Assembly: GCF_000764305.2 (NCBI RefSeq)
Contig: NW_025933231.1
Span: 1-64,000, forward strand
DNA length: 64,000 nt
From: Hyalella azteca
Taxonomy: Eukaryota; Arthropoda; Malacostraca; Amphipoda; Hyalellidae
Direction of reading: 5' to 3'
Shown: positions 24,822-36,745 of the stretch, one piece after another
Numbering within the stretch: position 1 is the stretch's first letter
How the letters are laid out: each line of letters starts with the position of its first letter
Made by a program: the position numbers and the translations under genes
The notes under the pieces: model-generated
Told to the model about the DNA's origin: nothing
Database searches by the model: none
The model's input: only the letters and a program-made list of their open reading frames with translations

Positions 24822-25168
24822 CCCATCAGGCAATATCTGGTTGAAACAACGTTGAAACAACAAAACTCAAGACGTTGAAATATTGTTAAATATTATTTTG
24901 GAATGAAAATTGAAGCAACGTAATTTTTTCAACGTCTTACATGTCAACATTGTTTCGCGTAAAATTCTGACTTTAAATCGCATATATATATATTCGCGAT
25001 CGTACCGTCAGTTGTCAACGCGATTTTAGCGTCGAAACAACGTCGAAATGAAAGACGTTGAAAAAATGACGTTGCTTCAATTTTCATTCTAAACTAATAT
25101 TCAACGTTATTTCAACGTCGCGAGTTTTGTTGTTCCAATGTTGTTTCAACATGACATTGCCTGCAGGG
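24822..25168. mobile_element. Palindromic MITE rich in AACGTTGAAACAAC
   Basis: The two halves are imperfect reverse complements: CCCATCAGGCAAT at the left end pairs with ATTGCCTGCAGGG at the right, and GAATGAAAATTGAAGCAACG with CGTTGCTTCAATTTTCATTC. It shares its internal motif with the 168-bp repeat at 5447-5828. It has no coding capacity. Confidence 0.8.
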
Positions 25169-26417
25169 AAGCATCTAGTTATTTAATTTTGTTCGATCAA
25201 ACTTCATCACGGCCTTAAAAACTTTACGTTTGGTGGAATGCCTGCCATTAATTTCCACAAGAGTTAGTTCGATCGATGATTATGCTGCACAAATTTTTTT
25301 CGGCGAACAAAAATTCGCAGTTTAACCATGGCTACGATTGTGCCTGGTTCACCGACCTCCTCCGAGCCTCATATTTGCATCAAAAATTTGGAATTAATTT
25401 CAATCGTGAGCTACTTCAGGAAAAAATCCAATGGGTAAAACTATTTTGATTAGAGTTCAATCGGCGTGATCGTGATTTTCGGTTTTCGATAACAGCCCTA
25501 ACTATTATGTTATTTCATAAGGCCTTTATTTAGCCTCAACAACCTACATATACGATTATGCCTTCTATCATGTAGTCATAACGCTATAGAACCCGGCTGC
25601 ATTTAAATCAAATCAGGCAATAAAGTCATTTATTGCTACTTGAGTCTCTGCATCGCTGAGCTGCGAAGTCTGAGTGCCATGTGACCAGCAGAGCGGTGTA
25701 AAATCTGAGCCCGCGCCAAGTCGATGGTTCTTAGGGCCGACTTAATGGGTATTATATGACTGATTCGTGAGGCATTATGGCTGAATTAGCAGTTGAATTG
25801 TACCCCATTGCCTGCTTATACATTATACACGAGAAAAATCCGCCACATTCTATCGGCATCCTGCCTTTTTTATTCAGTAAGCCCCGAGAGTGAATTTATG
25901 TACAGACAACTAGTGCATTTCATTTCGGATTCATGCTGATTATAATAAATATTGTATTGATTCAATAAATTTAATGCACATAATGCATCAATTCACACAC
26001 TAATCATCCATCGCATTACAAGTCCATCCGTCTGCAGCGCTTCGACCCATAACTGTAAAATTGACAATATCTTAGAGCATTCAGTTACGATATTTTATTT
26101 CGACTGATTTCTTTATTCATTTCTATCTTGCTAATTCATTACTATTTAAGATACCCATCGATCAAAATTGCTTGAGTTGTTACCGCAAAAAATTTATTTC
26201 ACGAACTTGGTATTGTTGTTCTTTATTGACATAAATATTATTTACCTAACCTGTGATGTTCATGAAATTTATTAACATTGTGCACGCAAATTTTCCTTCC
26301 AGAGCAAGTTGATTCGTTCAGGGAGCAAATTGATTTTAACTGTTTGACGCAGAATTATAATAGATAATTTCCTGGAGCATACAGTTGCATCTCTCTTTTC
26401 CCTTGTGCTTCCGGAAA
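25169..26417. other. Region upstream of the PAN/discoidin gene
   Basis: AT-rich. No promoter motif that I would defend and no other gene. Confidence 0.45.
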
Positions 26418-29400
26418 ATGTTGTTTTCTGCCAAAATCGTGGCTCTGTTGATGATGGCCGCTGCAGCCGCAGACCCTCTTTGGCTTGACAAAATACTTCA
26501 TGCAGACTTCAGCAGCCTGCAGCTGAGCGCCAACCAGTGTGTCCAGCTGTGTGTCAGACGCAGCTGTCTGTACGTGGCGCACGATGCAGGTAGGTGTGTG
26601 CCTCGACGTACGATGTGGGGTGTATAACTCAGACAGCTATGTTTTTGCTGCTAGTGTCCATATACTTCAGGTTTTAATTTCTATCTCATCGAGAAAGCTG
26701 GATCCATGTATGGAAATGCCAGTTCACTCAAGTTCAACTGCATGGTTAGGCTTAGTCTTCACCAGTCAAGCAGTCAAAATGTCGCTGCAAGAGAAACGCG
26801 TACAAACAAGGAGAGAAATCCTTTGGTCTCAACTCTCAACTCCGTAAGTAATCAAGTTGCTGGTTCATTGTAATCATATGCTTGTTTTTCGTTGTATCGT
26901 TGGGTTTGGTACCAGAGTGATATCGAAGTAATGTGAGTTGGGTGATTTTCGAAGAATTGCATATTATTAGAGCATAAATGTCCGAACTTTCCATTGAACA
27001 TGGCAATGTTAGGAAGGTCACAAATTCTACTGGAATTTCGACGAAACCATTTGATCTATTCTTCACAACCACTATAGGAAGAATTTTATAGACTCTTGCA
27101 AATCAGTTCGATACACCAATTAGTACGGATGAATGTGTTAGAATGTTTCGCACATGCATAATGTGTGCTAATATTGAGCGGTGAAATCTTACTTACTTTG
27201 AAATCTGCCATTGACAAAAACAGCCTGAATTTGCCTCCTGTACATATTATTGTAGCAGATGATGCCTTTCCCCTGTCAACAAATCTGATGAAGCCCTTCT
27301 CAAGAAGAAACTTGTCCATAGAAGAACGAAGAACGAAAATACCGTTTATCAAGAGCTAGACGAGTTGTTGAGAACGCGTTTGGCATGTTAGCAGCAAGAT
27401 TTCGAGTATTTCGAAAAGAAATAGAAGTTGACGTACGCACAGTTGATTTAATTGTGCAAGCTGCATGCACTATTCACAACTGTTTGAGTACAGTATCGCC
27501 AGTTACATACTTTGAAAGAGGAAATGATTTTGAAGACACTGAAACAGGTGTGTTAGATCCAGGCCTATGGCGTACAACTGCTATCGAGCTACCATCCTTA
27601 AGAAGTGTTCGTGCAGTGAACGGTCACTCCAAAAAAGCAGCAGAAAGGAGAAATGAACTGGCTGCTTACTTCAATACAGAGTGGCAAGTTCCGTGGCAAA
27701 TGAAGGCAATCGGAATGTAACTGTGGAGCAGCAGCAGCATTAACGTATCTGCAGCAGCAGCAGCAGCAGATGCATTAACGTATCTGCAGCAGCAGCAGAT
27801 GCATTAACGTATCTGCAGCAGCAGCAGCAGCATTAACGTATCTGCAGCAGCAGCAGCAGCATTAACGTATCTGCAGCAGCAGCAGCAGCAGCAGCATTAA
27901 CGTATATGCAGCAGCAGTATAAATGTATCTACAGCACCAAAGAAATTGGTAAAAATATATAGATGTTAATAAAATGAAATATAGTTGAATAAAATGTTAC
28001 TCCTTTAAATTTTTCGATGAAATTTATCAGTTCAACATTGAATCTCATATTTTATGTGTGCGATCAGAACGTTGGACAGCCAAAAGCGCTGTTGTCCATG
28101 AAATACTATATTTTAAATTCTATACAATAAAATGACGGACTGCTCGTCGAGCACATCCGCCGTCTGCGTATGGCTTGACTATTCGTATTCGTCTTAATAT
28201 TGCTTGATTTTAGAGATTTCCATCGAACAAACTTATTCGAAAAACGCAAGTCTTCTAATTTTTTTTCCTCTTATATATTAGAGTCGATTGAAAGAAATTT
28301 AAAATGCACGTGTTATTTATCTTTGCCTTGTATTCATGTTTTAAGAATTTACCGAAAGTTTAAACACATCTTCACGGCTACAGAACATGGATGTCAGATG
28401 GTGACAGGAGGTGCCGCGCTGACGACCCCTATAAGGCCCCTTTCACACAGGGCAGTAAATACTGCCAGCGTCCGACAGTATTTACTGCCGAACCTTAGCG
28501 GACATACGAAATGTGCACTGCTGTTCACACACGACTGCTTTTACTGCGGCGTACAATTTGACGCCTGACGCCAATTTCCTTGAAGTGATAGAGATATATT
28601 TTATAAAAGATATATTTTCCATAAAATATATAGGTATTTCCATAGAGATGTATTTACATCATTCTCACATAGAGATATACGGTATTTTCATAAAGAAATA
28701 TTGTTACATAAACATAGAGATGGACTGATGAAGCATAAAGCACTGCAAGACTGATAGATCCCAGCAGTAAAAAGCGCCTCGTGTGAAAGATTGCGCTGTA
28801 AATACTGCCGCGGCATTTTTGACGCGCGCAGTATCTACTGCCCTGTGTGAAAGGGGCTTATCAGCCTCCTGCTGCGCTGCTGCTCCCAGGCGCCTCTCAT
28901 CAACGTGGCACTCGGCAAACCAACCCGCGCGTCCACCGTGTATAACCCATAGTAAGGCATCAAAATATTGAATATTTATGTATGTATAAATTCATGCAGC
29001 ATATTTTTGGAATGATTTCTCCATAAATAAGATCAACCAATCTGAGAAATCAAACACATTCAACGCAATGCATGCACGCAGTGTCAGTCAACGCAATGTA
29101 TAATTGTTGCCTTTGTAATCAAATATTAACTACCGTGCAAATCCTACGACAACGTTTGTACTTACAGCTGGCAATGACAATAGACATGAGAGAATCCATC
29201 ATGAAAGGCGGCCCACATTACGGATTACATAAATTTCTGCGCACTCAGTAGTAGTTGTAGTATAATGGTTTGCAAGCACTCCATCTATCAAGCTATTTCG
29301 CACCGGAGATCAAAAGTTAACATCGCCAGCAAGGCGGAAGGTCTCAATTATTCAGAGTCTCAAATTAATCATCACCCACAAGGGGAGGAAGGTCTCAATT

Positions 29401-32400
29401 GTCCAGCCCGCTGAAGCTGGCTCGAAAGAAGCAGCGTTAGCATCTCAAAGAGACGAAGTGACAAGGAGGGACAGGTGAAAAGCAACAGAAACGAAGACAC
29501 TCGAACAAGAGGTCGCTTACACGGGACGTCGGCCACCCGCACGAGAGAGACAGAGAAGGGAAATGCAAGGAAACCTACCTACATAATAACTTAATGTAAA
29601 CTACCCTACCTACATAATAACTTAATGTAAACTACCCTACCTACATAATAACTTAATGTAAGAAATCCTACCTACATAATAACTTAATGTAAGTATCCTA
29701 CCTACATAATAACTTAATGTAAGGAATCCTACCTACATAATAACTTAATGCAAGGTATCCTTCCTACATAATAACTTAACCCCACAACTGAGACCTGCAG
29801 TCAGACACCGCGAGCTCAGCGGTGGGGCGCTCAGGCACAATCCCCCTTGGAGCGCGAAATCCCATAGGACTTCTGACGAGCACAGACACGCGTCAGAAGT
29901 CCCCCCTGAGAGGCCGCACACTCGGTAATACGCCCCTTCCCGTGTGTCTTCGACAGGTCAAAATAGTATCAGAAACTCAACTCTGCGATACTGTGGCTCT
30001 ACTACTACTGTGTAACTACTTTTAAAGCTAGAAAACCATCATCACACACAATAGTATCACATTTTCAGACAAATATACATGTTGTAATCATCTGACTGTA
30101 TAATAAATTTCGCTATCGAAGTCAAGGATGGATAACCAAATTTTTACTCGTATCCTCTGCGTAAGAAGGATACTTTTGTGACAAGCAAATTACCCGAAAA
30201 GCACATGTTTCAAGCAGGACATGGTAGAAATTAGTAGGAAGCTCAACGCCGACGCGCGTCGCCGCTGTGCTTTACAAAGAGGAGCCACTGCCGACTACGT
30301 ACACGTGGCTTTTGAGTTTAGATAAATGGGGCAACTTGAGAATATTGTAAATATTATGGAACACACTTAATCGATCCATACAATTTATACTTAATTATAT
30401 AATAATTAGTCTCAATTGATCGCAGTACTTCCAACACAGCCAGTTGGCGCATACGTAAAATTCGAAATAAATTTATGCAATATTTCATGTGAACATGAAA
30501 AATTTGATTCGCATTCATCTATGGAAAAACTATTTATTGCAACAAAATTTTTTCATTGTTCCTCGGACAATTTATATCAGGAAAAGTCTGATACATGGCC
30601 AGTGGCTTATCTTTGGCTTGAAAATTTTGTAAACACCTTGCTTCTGTCTGTCAGTTTTATTGGTACCTAACTAATTCACGCTAAATTTTCTTGGCATAAC
30701 TTAATCTTAAAAGCCAAGCACACAGAACGAAGTCATGGTTTCGTCTCGATCTCGAATGACCCGCATCCCAATAACATATTTCTACTTTGGATAAATTACA
30801 GTGGCAAATACCTTCGTGCAGAGTGTAGGCAAACGGTTTTCAGTGACTTAAAAGAGATTTGCCTGCAATGCGCTATCGATTATTCAGACCCTATAAATCA
30901 TCGATGATTCTTCTATGACTGCCACCTATACTCGCCAGCCTCCCGATTTATAGATGATGTATTGTCGATTTTGGCAGATCTGGCCATCCACCGTTACGCC
31001 ACCTATAAACTACTATCGCCATTTTTAATCATCGGTGCGCCACCCTTAATTTTTATTTGGGTGGCTATCGTCAACAATACCTAAAAATGGGTTGGTCAAG
31101 GGAGGACTGATCAGTAACGACAGGTCTATATAGCATGGTCTCTCTCTCCTCTCCTGTCGAGCATTTGCATAAGGCGCCTTCTAAAATATAATTTACAACC
31201 TTACAAACACCTCCTCACCACATTCCAACACCAATACCGATTCATGCGATTCTTCCATCAAGTAAACTTCTACCTGGCCCAATAAAAACCAATCACATTA
31301 AATCAGACGGTCTTACGCTACTTGGCCCTAAACTGGATGCAATCGACAAAGACTTAGATAATGGAACACAACACGTAAAGGACGCCGCTGAAACAGCAAT
31401 ATACCCTCGACTGCACCTACATGCCAACACCTGCAACCGCTTACCGCCACGCTATGCAAGAACATGGCAGAAACTCATCACTTCACTGGAGACACAGAGA
31501 TTAGGAAGATGTTTTTATCCATGAAGTGAAGGTCAAGTGCAATCCGAAAATCTCATGGCCATTTTTCAAAACTTCATTCATTTTCAAAACATTCACACAT
31601 TTAACTCCTGTCTTGAAATTCAGATGAAATTTTTATAACAAAACATAAAATTTTCGGCGCTGAATATTCGGCGTATAAAATTTTCGACACTGTCCCAATA
31701 TTTTTTGTTTGAACTATTACCCGTCGTTTCATCGAGAAGTTTTATAATTTTAAACAGCTCACTTTATTATAGGTTACGAAATTTTATATAGAAACTTTTC
31801 AAATATGAAGCAATTTATGACAATCTCCTTAAGCCTTAACCTGATTTAGCCTAGGAAAAAGACGAATGAGACATTTACTTAGTACCTACACTTCCTATTT
31901 TATTTATCTCTTATATACTGTATTTCTTTTCCTTTTCAATCTCTCCCAGCGGTCCCGAACGAGCAAATGACGGCGTTCTTTCAAATTTTTTCTCCTCATC
32001 GATCGAGGTTGGAGCTTTCCTGGTCATCGACTTGGGGCAGGAATATGCCATCGAAGCGGTGGCCCTCATGCCTAGGCTTAAAAATTTTGGATCAAACCGT
32101 TTCAAGGACATCGAGGTATGAAAAACTTACGAGTAAATCATGCTAACTTCTGATAATTGAAATTAAATTAGTTATAAAATATTTCTTCATAAATATTAAT
32201 ATCAGAGACGACCAATGCTCAACTCGTTGTAATGCTACAGTGGCAAGCATGGATGGTTGTTTCAAAGTATATACGATCGTTCAAAACATTCACAAGCCGA
32301 TTTAAATCACGGGTGATGGAGCCGAGTTTGTTTCAATGTATGTTAATGTTTGTTACAAGCTTATTGATGGCCTGCAGTTGCACAATGTACAAACTCCTAT

Positions 32401-32743
32401 TTGAATTAAGGGATTACACTAATGTTCCACAGCCTATACTCATCTTTGAATTACACTAATGCTATAGCCTTCTCGAATTATGCAGTGAAGTTATTCACAG
32501 TCTATTGTTTTTTTCTGAATTTATTCCTGACAGATTCGCGCAGGGCTGACCAATGTTACTGGACCAGACTTCAGCTCGTACACGCTACTGGCGCTGTTCC
32601 CTGGACCCGCCCCCGTACCAGCGAAATGGGTTACGAAGAACCTCACCGCCCCGGTACTGGGTCGCTTCATCAGCCTTCAGAGGACCGCAGTCCTTGCAGA
32701 CTACCTAGAAGCCGCCGAGCTCATGGTCTACAGCAGACCATAA
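26418..32743 (+). CDS. Secreted PAN/apple-like plus discoidin (F5/8 type C-like) protein, five exons
   Basis: Exons 26418-26589, 26671-26744, 28890-28951, 31950-32115 and 32534-32743 join with matching phases (1, 0, 2, 0) into 684 nt, 227 residues. ATG at 26418 opens a signal peptide (KIVALLMMAAAAA, cleavage near residue 18/19). Residues 39-82 carry a PAN/apple-like pattern (CVQLCVRRSC, then FNFYLI, ending in C81). Residues 86-227 are a galactose-binding-fold discoidin domain: NVALGKPTRAS, ANDGVLSNFF, FLVIDLGQEYAIEAVAL, FGSNRFKDIEIRAG and LGRFISLQR. N-X-S/T sites at N73, NVT and NLT fit secretion. Such proteins usually bind carbohydrate or cell surfaces; the ligand here is unknown. Exon 1 ends in a GTAGGT donor. 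AATAAA lies at 32898, after two decayed copies of the last-exon end. Confidence 0.85.
27165..27720 (+). pseudogene. Harbinger-type (DDE_Tnp_4) transposase remnant in intron 2
   Basis: 27165-27335 reads LNLPPVHIIVADDAFPL, then STNLMKPFSRRNLSIEERR. After a +1 shift near 27336, the frame 27340-27720 reads YRLSRARRVVENAFGML, then AARFRVFRKEI, then an AACTIHNCLS block. These are the hallmark C-terminal half of PIF/Harbinger transposases, including the DDAFPL aspartates and the RRVVENAFG helix. The N-terminal half is missing or unrecognisable. It is inactive and lies between exons 2 and 3 of the PAN/discoidin gene, on the same strand. Confidence 0.85.
27728..27920. repeat. CAG-rich minisatellite
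   Basis: About seven units of (GCA)n followed by TTAACGTATCT, with n varying from copy to copy. It starts within 10 bp of the stop of the Harbinger remnant. Confidence 0.9.
28434..28858. mobile_element. 425-bp MITE with nested inverted ends
   Basis: The ends are AGGCCCCTTTCACACAGGGC and, inverted, AGCCCCTTTCACACAGGGCAG. Just inside each end is a second short palindrome built on GCAGTAAATACTGC. Flanking TA on both sides is the likely target duplication. It contains no transposase. Harbinger-type ends are often of this form, so the remnant 700 bp upstream is a possible relative, but this is not shown. It ends about 30 bp before exon 3 of the PAN/discoidin gene. Confidence 0.8.
29572..29780. 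repeat. About 31-bp tandem repeat
   Basis: Seven copies of CCTACCTACATAATAACTTA followed by ATGTAA and 3-6 variable bases, inside intron 3 of the PAN/discoidin gene. Confidence 0.9.
30457..31061. mobile_element. Partial second copy of the 1.16-kb inverted-repeat element
   Basis: In reverse complement it follows 6488-7110 closely. It shares CATGTGAACAT, the TGTCCGAGGAAC-like stretch, the TATAGGTGGCG sub-repeats and the end AATTTTTATTTGGG. The other terminus is absent. It lies in intron 3 of the PAN/discoidin gene. Confidence 0.8.
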
Positions 32744-32875
32744 TAGGGCTGCAGTCCCTGCAGACTACCTTGAAGTTAGGGAGCTCATGGTTTGCAGCAG
32801 ACCATAACAGGACTGCATGCAGTCCCGGTAGATTAACTTGAAATTAGGGAGCTAATGGCCTACAGACGCGAGTAA
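32680..32875 (+). repeat. Tandem copies of the last-exon end of the PAN/discoidin gene
   Basis: A 64-66 bp segment (GCAGTCCTTGCAGACTACCT through GAGCTCATGG and CAGCAGACCATAA) occurs three times head to tail, with increasing divergence. The first copy encodes the protein's last residues and stop; the others lie in the 3' untranslated region. Confidence 0.85.
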
Positions 32876-34045
32876 CAAGCTCGCTTGTCATCACCAAAAT
32901 AAATCTTCCCCCTCGAGATCCAGAGCCACTCATTTAGATCTCTGATTTCATTGATAAATTAAATGATGCATTAAATTGGCTCAGATTTTTCATCCCAGTT
33001 TCCTAGAAATGAAGCACAGTTAATCAATTTACAATTAGTTTGAGCGGAGGAATCCAGAAAATGAAAATTGCAGTTGGCTTCAATTATTGTACTTCACTTA
33101 GATAGTGAAATAGTGGTTGCGGTAAAAAATTTTCCCGCATTCATAAATCACCGGCAACAGAGTAAAATTTAAAGTTCTTTTAAGTAAATATGAGAATAAG
33201 TAAATATGAGAGCTAAAACTTGACACGCTGATTTCATTCTTTATTGTGCAGGCTTTCTGTTTGGAACTTTTCCCGCTTATTACCATACTTTTATTAAACT
33301 TCATTTCTTTGTTTGTCTGCGACAAATCTTCTAATTGATATTTAACACACTTGTCTGTACAATTGATATGAAATTTTGCACACTTGCATAAAGTCGGAGA
33401 CAATATATATGAATCAATTGACAGAATCACCAATAAGGGGTTAATCAGTGGTAATCAATTAATTCCGTTTTAAGGTATTACTACTCATTTAATTCCTCAG
33501 CATTCATTGTACATGTGTAGCATCGCAGATTCAGGCCTCTTTAGAAATGTTGTCTTTAAAAAGTACTTTTTAAACGCGTATTATTTTCTATACAAGCCAT
33601 GTGCTCGTTTAACATTAAAACTTTGCCAAATTGAAACGAATCCAACATTTTCTACTTGGGTAATTATATTTTTTCGTTTCACCCAGACTTACTGGAACGT
33701 AAGCTCCGTCATTAAAGATTTGAATTTCGTGTTACGTCGAAGAATTTGTATCGACCATAGTACATCGAAGGAGTGACTATAGATACATTTTTTGACACAA
33801 AACGTTAATTCAGCAAATTTACACTGAATACCTATTATATTTCATACTTATATGTATGAACAATATTTTTAGCATTAATGCTTATATTAATAATATGGAT
33901 ACTTACATTGATTATATGCTTTAGTGAATTCTCATTCTCTCTAACTACGAAGATTGCAAATATTTAGCCAACTATATTTTTCACGCATCGTAATCTTCAA
34001 TTTGTGGATTGCACCTTTAAATTAGATCACGAAATAGTCCTCGGA
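32876..34045. other. Intergenic DNA
   Basis: Poly(A) signal of the upstream gene at 32898-32903, otherwise AT-rich with no recognised gene. Confidence 0.45.
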
Positions 34046-34165
34046 CGTTGTTACAACGTTTATTAAACGTAGTTATAAGGTTTATTAAACGTTGTAACAA
34101 CGTTTATTCAACGTCGTTGCAACGTTTATCCAACGTAGTTACAACGTTTGATAAACGTTGTTCCT
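34046..34165. repeat. About 24-bp tandem repeat of AACGTTTATTMAACGT type
   Basis: Four to five degenerate units alternating AACGTTTATTAAACGT and GTTACAACGTTT. Each unit is itself nearly palindromic. Confidence 0.75.
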
Positions 34166-36380
34166 TTTCCTTAAACGAGAACTTGTTCTACAGGTTGGTG
34201 CGAGTGAGTAACACCAAAAAAAGCATGCCGATAAATACAGGTTCCTGGCACTCGTGAACTGGAGACTTCTGTTGATATAAAGATTGCATAGTTGACATTT
34301 AATGACGTGTTGACATTCAGACGATTGTCTGAAACAGAATAGTAACGACGCGATAAATGGAGCCATTCATGCAGGATCAAGTTATCGGTATCACTAGCCT
34401 ACGTATGAGTTACCCGTACAGATGGGGTTTCTTTAAACAATATATATCGTGCAATTATTCCCAGAGTCAGTAATGTAAGTGAGTATAAGCATTATCTCTT
34501 ATTTTAAAGTCATTCGCAGGATTAAATGCTCTAGATTTACTGTCTGAAGTGTAGTAGTAAAGTTGAAAACTCTCTCTCTCATCTCTAAGGCAGTGCATAG
34601 TTATCATATTATTACGCTAGTTCAATACGCAGTCTGTACACGGACTCAGGATTCAGAGCGTTCGCGCTCTCGTTAAACAATGTGCTTGCATGCGCATCGA
34701 ATTGGAAATCGCAAGGCGCCTTCCTCAGTTACTTGGATAGAAATATAAAAATATTTTGCTCAAAGTCGTCGAATTTCGAAGGGAATACGATATAAATGGA
34801 TCCAGGCCGACTAAGCGTAGCAAGAGTAAAAATTGACTGCTTTGAGTTGGGAAGTTAGGGATAATTACTTTAAATAGGATTGTCTTAGCCGTCATCGATG
34901 GAGTGACTTTAGATAAATTTTTTATTATTTATAAATATAAGTACTTTTTTTGTATAGATCCTGTCTTTATTATTAAGTTCACTTAATATATTTTTTCCTC
35001 ATAAACCTAATAACAACACTCTAGAACCATTCAAATAACCGCCACGTCTAACAAGGAGATTATTCATCAGCCCGGCACAAGCGACATTTTTGTGACGACG
35101 TTTGTGTCATCCCTCTTTCACGTTTTCAATTTTGACTTCAAAACATCAAATTAACTTCATCTTATGTCTTTATAACATGTAGATTACACTCGATTTTTCA
35201 ATAAAACTTGCACGCTTAGAGGGAGGAAAAATTGGGGATAAGAAATTGGTCGGGAATAAATTTCACATTCAGGGTTCATGAATATAGGGCCCAGCACAGA
35301 TTTTGTAATCAATTTTCTAGTCGTTCTTAATGTGACAAATTATTTTATTGATCTTACTTGAAAAAATGTCATATCAAATCACTTTATTTAGTTATATGTT
35401 TGATTCCTTTGAATCATCCTCATTTTCAGATCCACTGTGTGTGAGAATTAAACGAAAGTAAAACCCCCGAAAACTGGACCTGTTTTACTCCCTCCTCTGG
35501 CCAAGCCAAATAAAGTTATACATCGATTTTTTATACATTAACTCTGCTGATCCACGATATATTAGTTTGCTCATGTTCTGCAATTTTGATTTTTGCCTGC
35601 AAGTTGTATTTGCAAGGCCGGCTATGAATGAATGAGCAGCTTATAAAACGCTTTCATTCAAACTTTAAATAAATCATACTCCGTTTCCTGGTACTCAATG
35701 TTTTCTTATCTCAATGGAACGTTGAGTTAATAACGAAAATGTAGAATTGGTGGAAATTCGCAGCATTATTCTTTAAAGTTTAATTCAACTTTTTCTATAT
35801 TGATAACGTAAGATGGATGTTAGAGAATAAAACATGTACCTGCAGACGTTATAAAGGATCAGGTGCTATGACTCATGAATTCAACTGAAGCCATCATAAT
35901 TTATTTCCTTACCAAGATTTTAAACGACACTTTGTATGTCAAGTGTTCCAGTGTGGTGCACGTGATGGAATTTCATGTAAAATCCACGAGGATGTAACTC
36001 CAGTGATGGAAATTCGTGGAGACTCCAGGCGGATGGAACTCCAGGCGGTGATAGAAATTCGTGTAGACTCGTCAGATCAAATCCACCAAACCAATAGACA
36101 ATGTAGATTTAACATCGGCTAGCAAGTTTCGCGGATTCAACAACACTTCCATATCAGTGAATCATCTACGTAAAAATTGTTTAGAATCTTCTGCTGTACT
36201 TAAGGCATTTTAGCATAATTCAGAGCATTTTGTTGCAGGAAAAATTCGAAATGCTTGGAGCTCCGAAAACGTAAACCTTGAGACGGCAATATCTCGTGTT
36301 GATACTCATCAAGTAAATTAAATCTGAGAAAATGACACCGCTCGGATGGAATCTTCACCTGGTAAAATATGGGTGTCATG
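34166..36380. other. Intergenic DNA
   Basis: No gene recognised; imperfect repeats of GGAAATTCGTG..GACTCC occur at about 35965-36070. Confidence 0.45.
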
Positions 36381-36745
36381 TTCTACGAGAGCCAGGGAGT
36401 GCAATTTATTTTTTACTTATTAATTTGGACGAGAATTGAGAAATAATTACTTCAACATTAAGAACATTGAATTTGCCCAGTTTTCGGTAACGACGCCTGA
36501 ATACTTCACAGATTTACACAATACAGAATACTACACATATAATACTAAATATAATACACAATACTACATATATAATCCTATATATAATACACAATACTAC
36601 ATATATAATCCTAAATATAATACACAATACTACATATATAATACTACATAAATAGTACTACATAAAGTTCAGTGATGTGAGTGGCCGCGCGCAGGCGTGA
36701 CCGCGGGTAAACATTGTTCACCTCCACGACTGTCAGATGACAACG
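36381..36745 (+). mobile_element. Dispersed element, copy A, with internal AT-rich minisatellite
   Basis: The reverse complement of this segment matches 54828-55226 from end to end: TCTACGAGAGCCAGGGAG at one end, TTCAACATTAAGAACATTGA inside, and GACTGTCAGATGACAACG at the other. The middle is a 30-bp tandem (ATACACAATACTACATATAT with variants) at 36530-36655. Confidence 0.85.

Noticed and set aside
28200..28568. 122-codon forward frame as a gene
   Set aside because: It runs into the left end of the MITE at 28434 and shows no protein features.
31190..31510. C-rich forward stretch read as coding (for example YRFMRFFHQVNFYLAQ)
   Set aside because: Short, with no splice context and no family; likely chance in a compositionally skewed patch.
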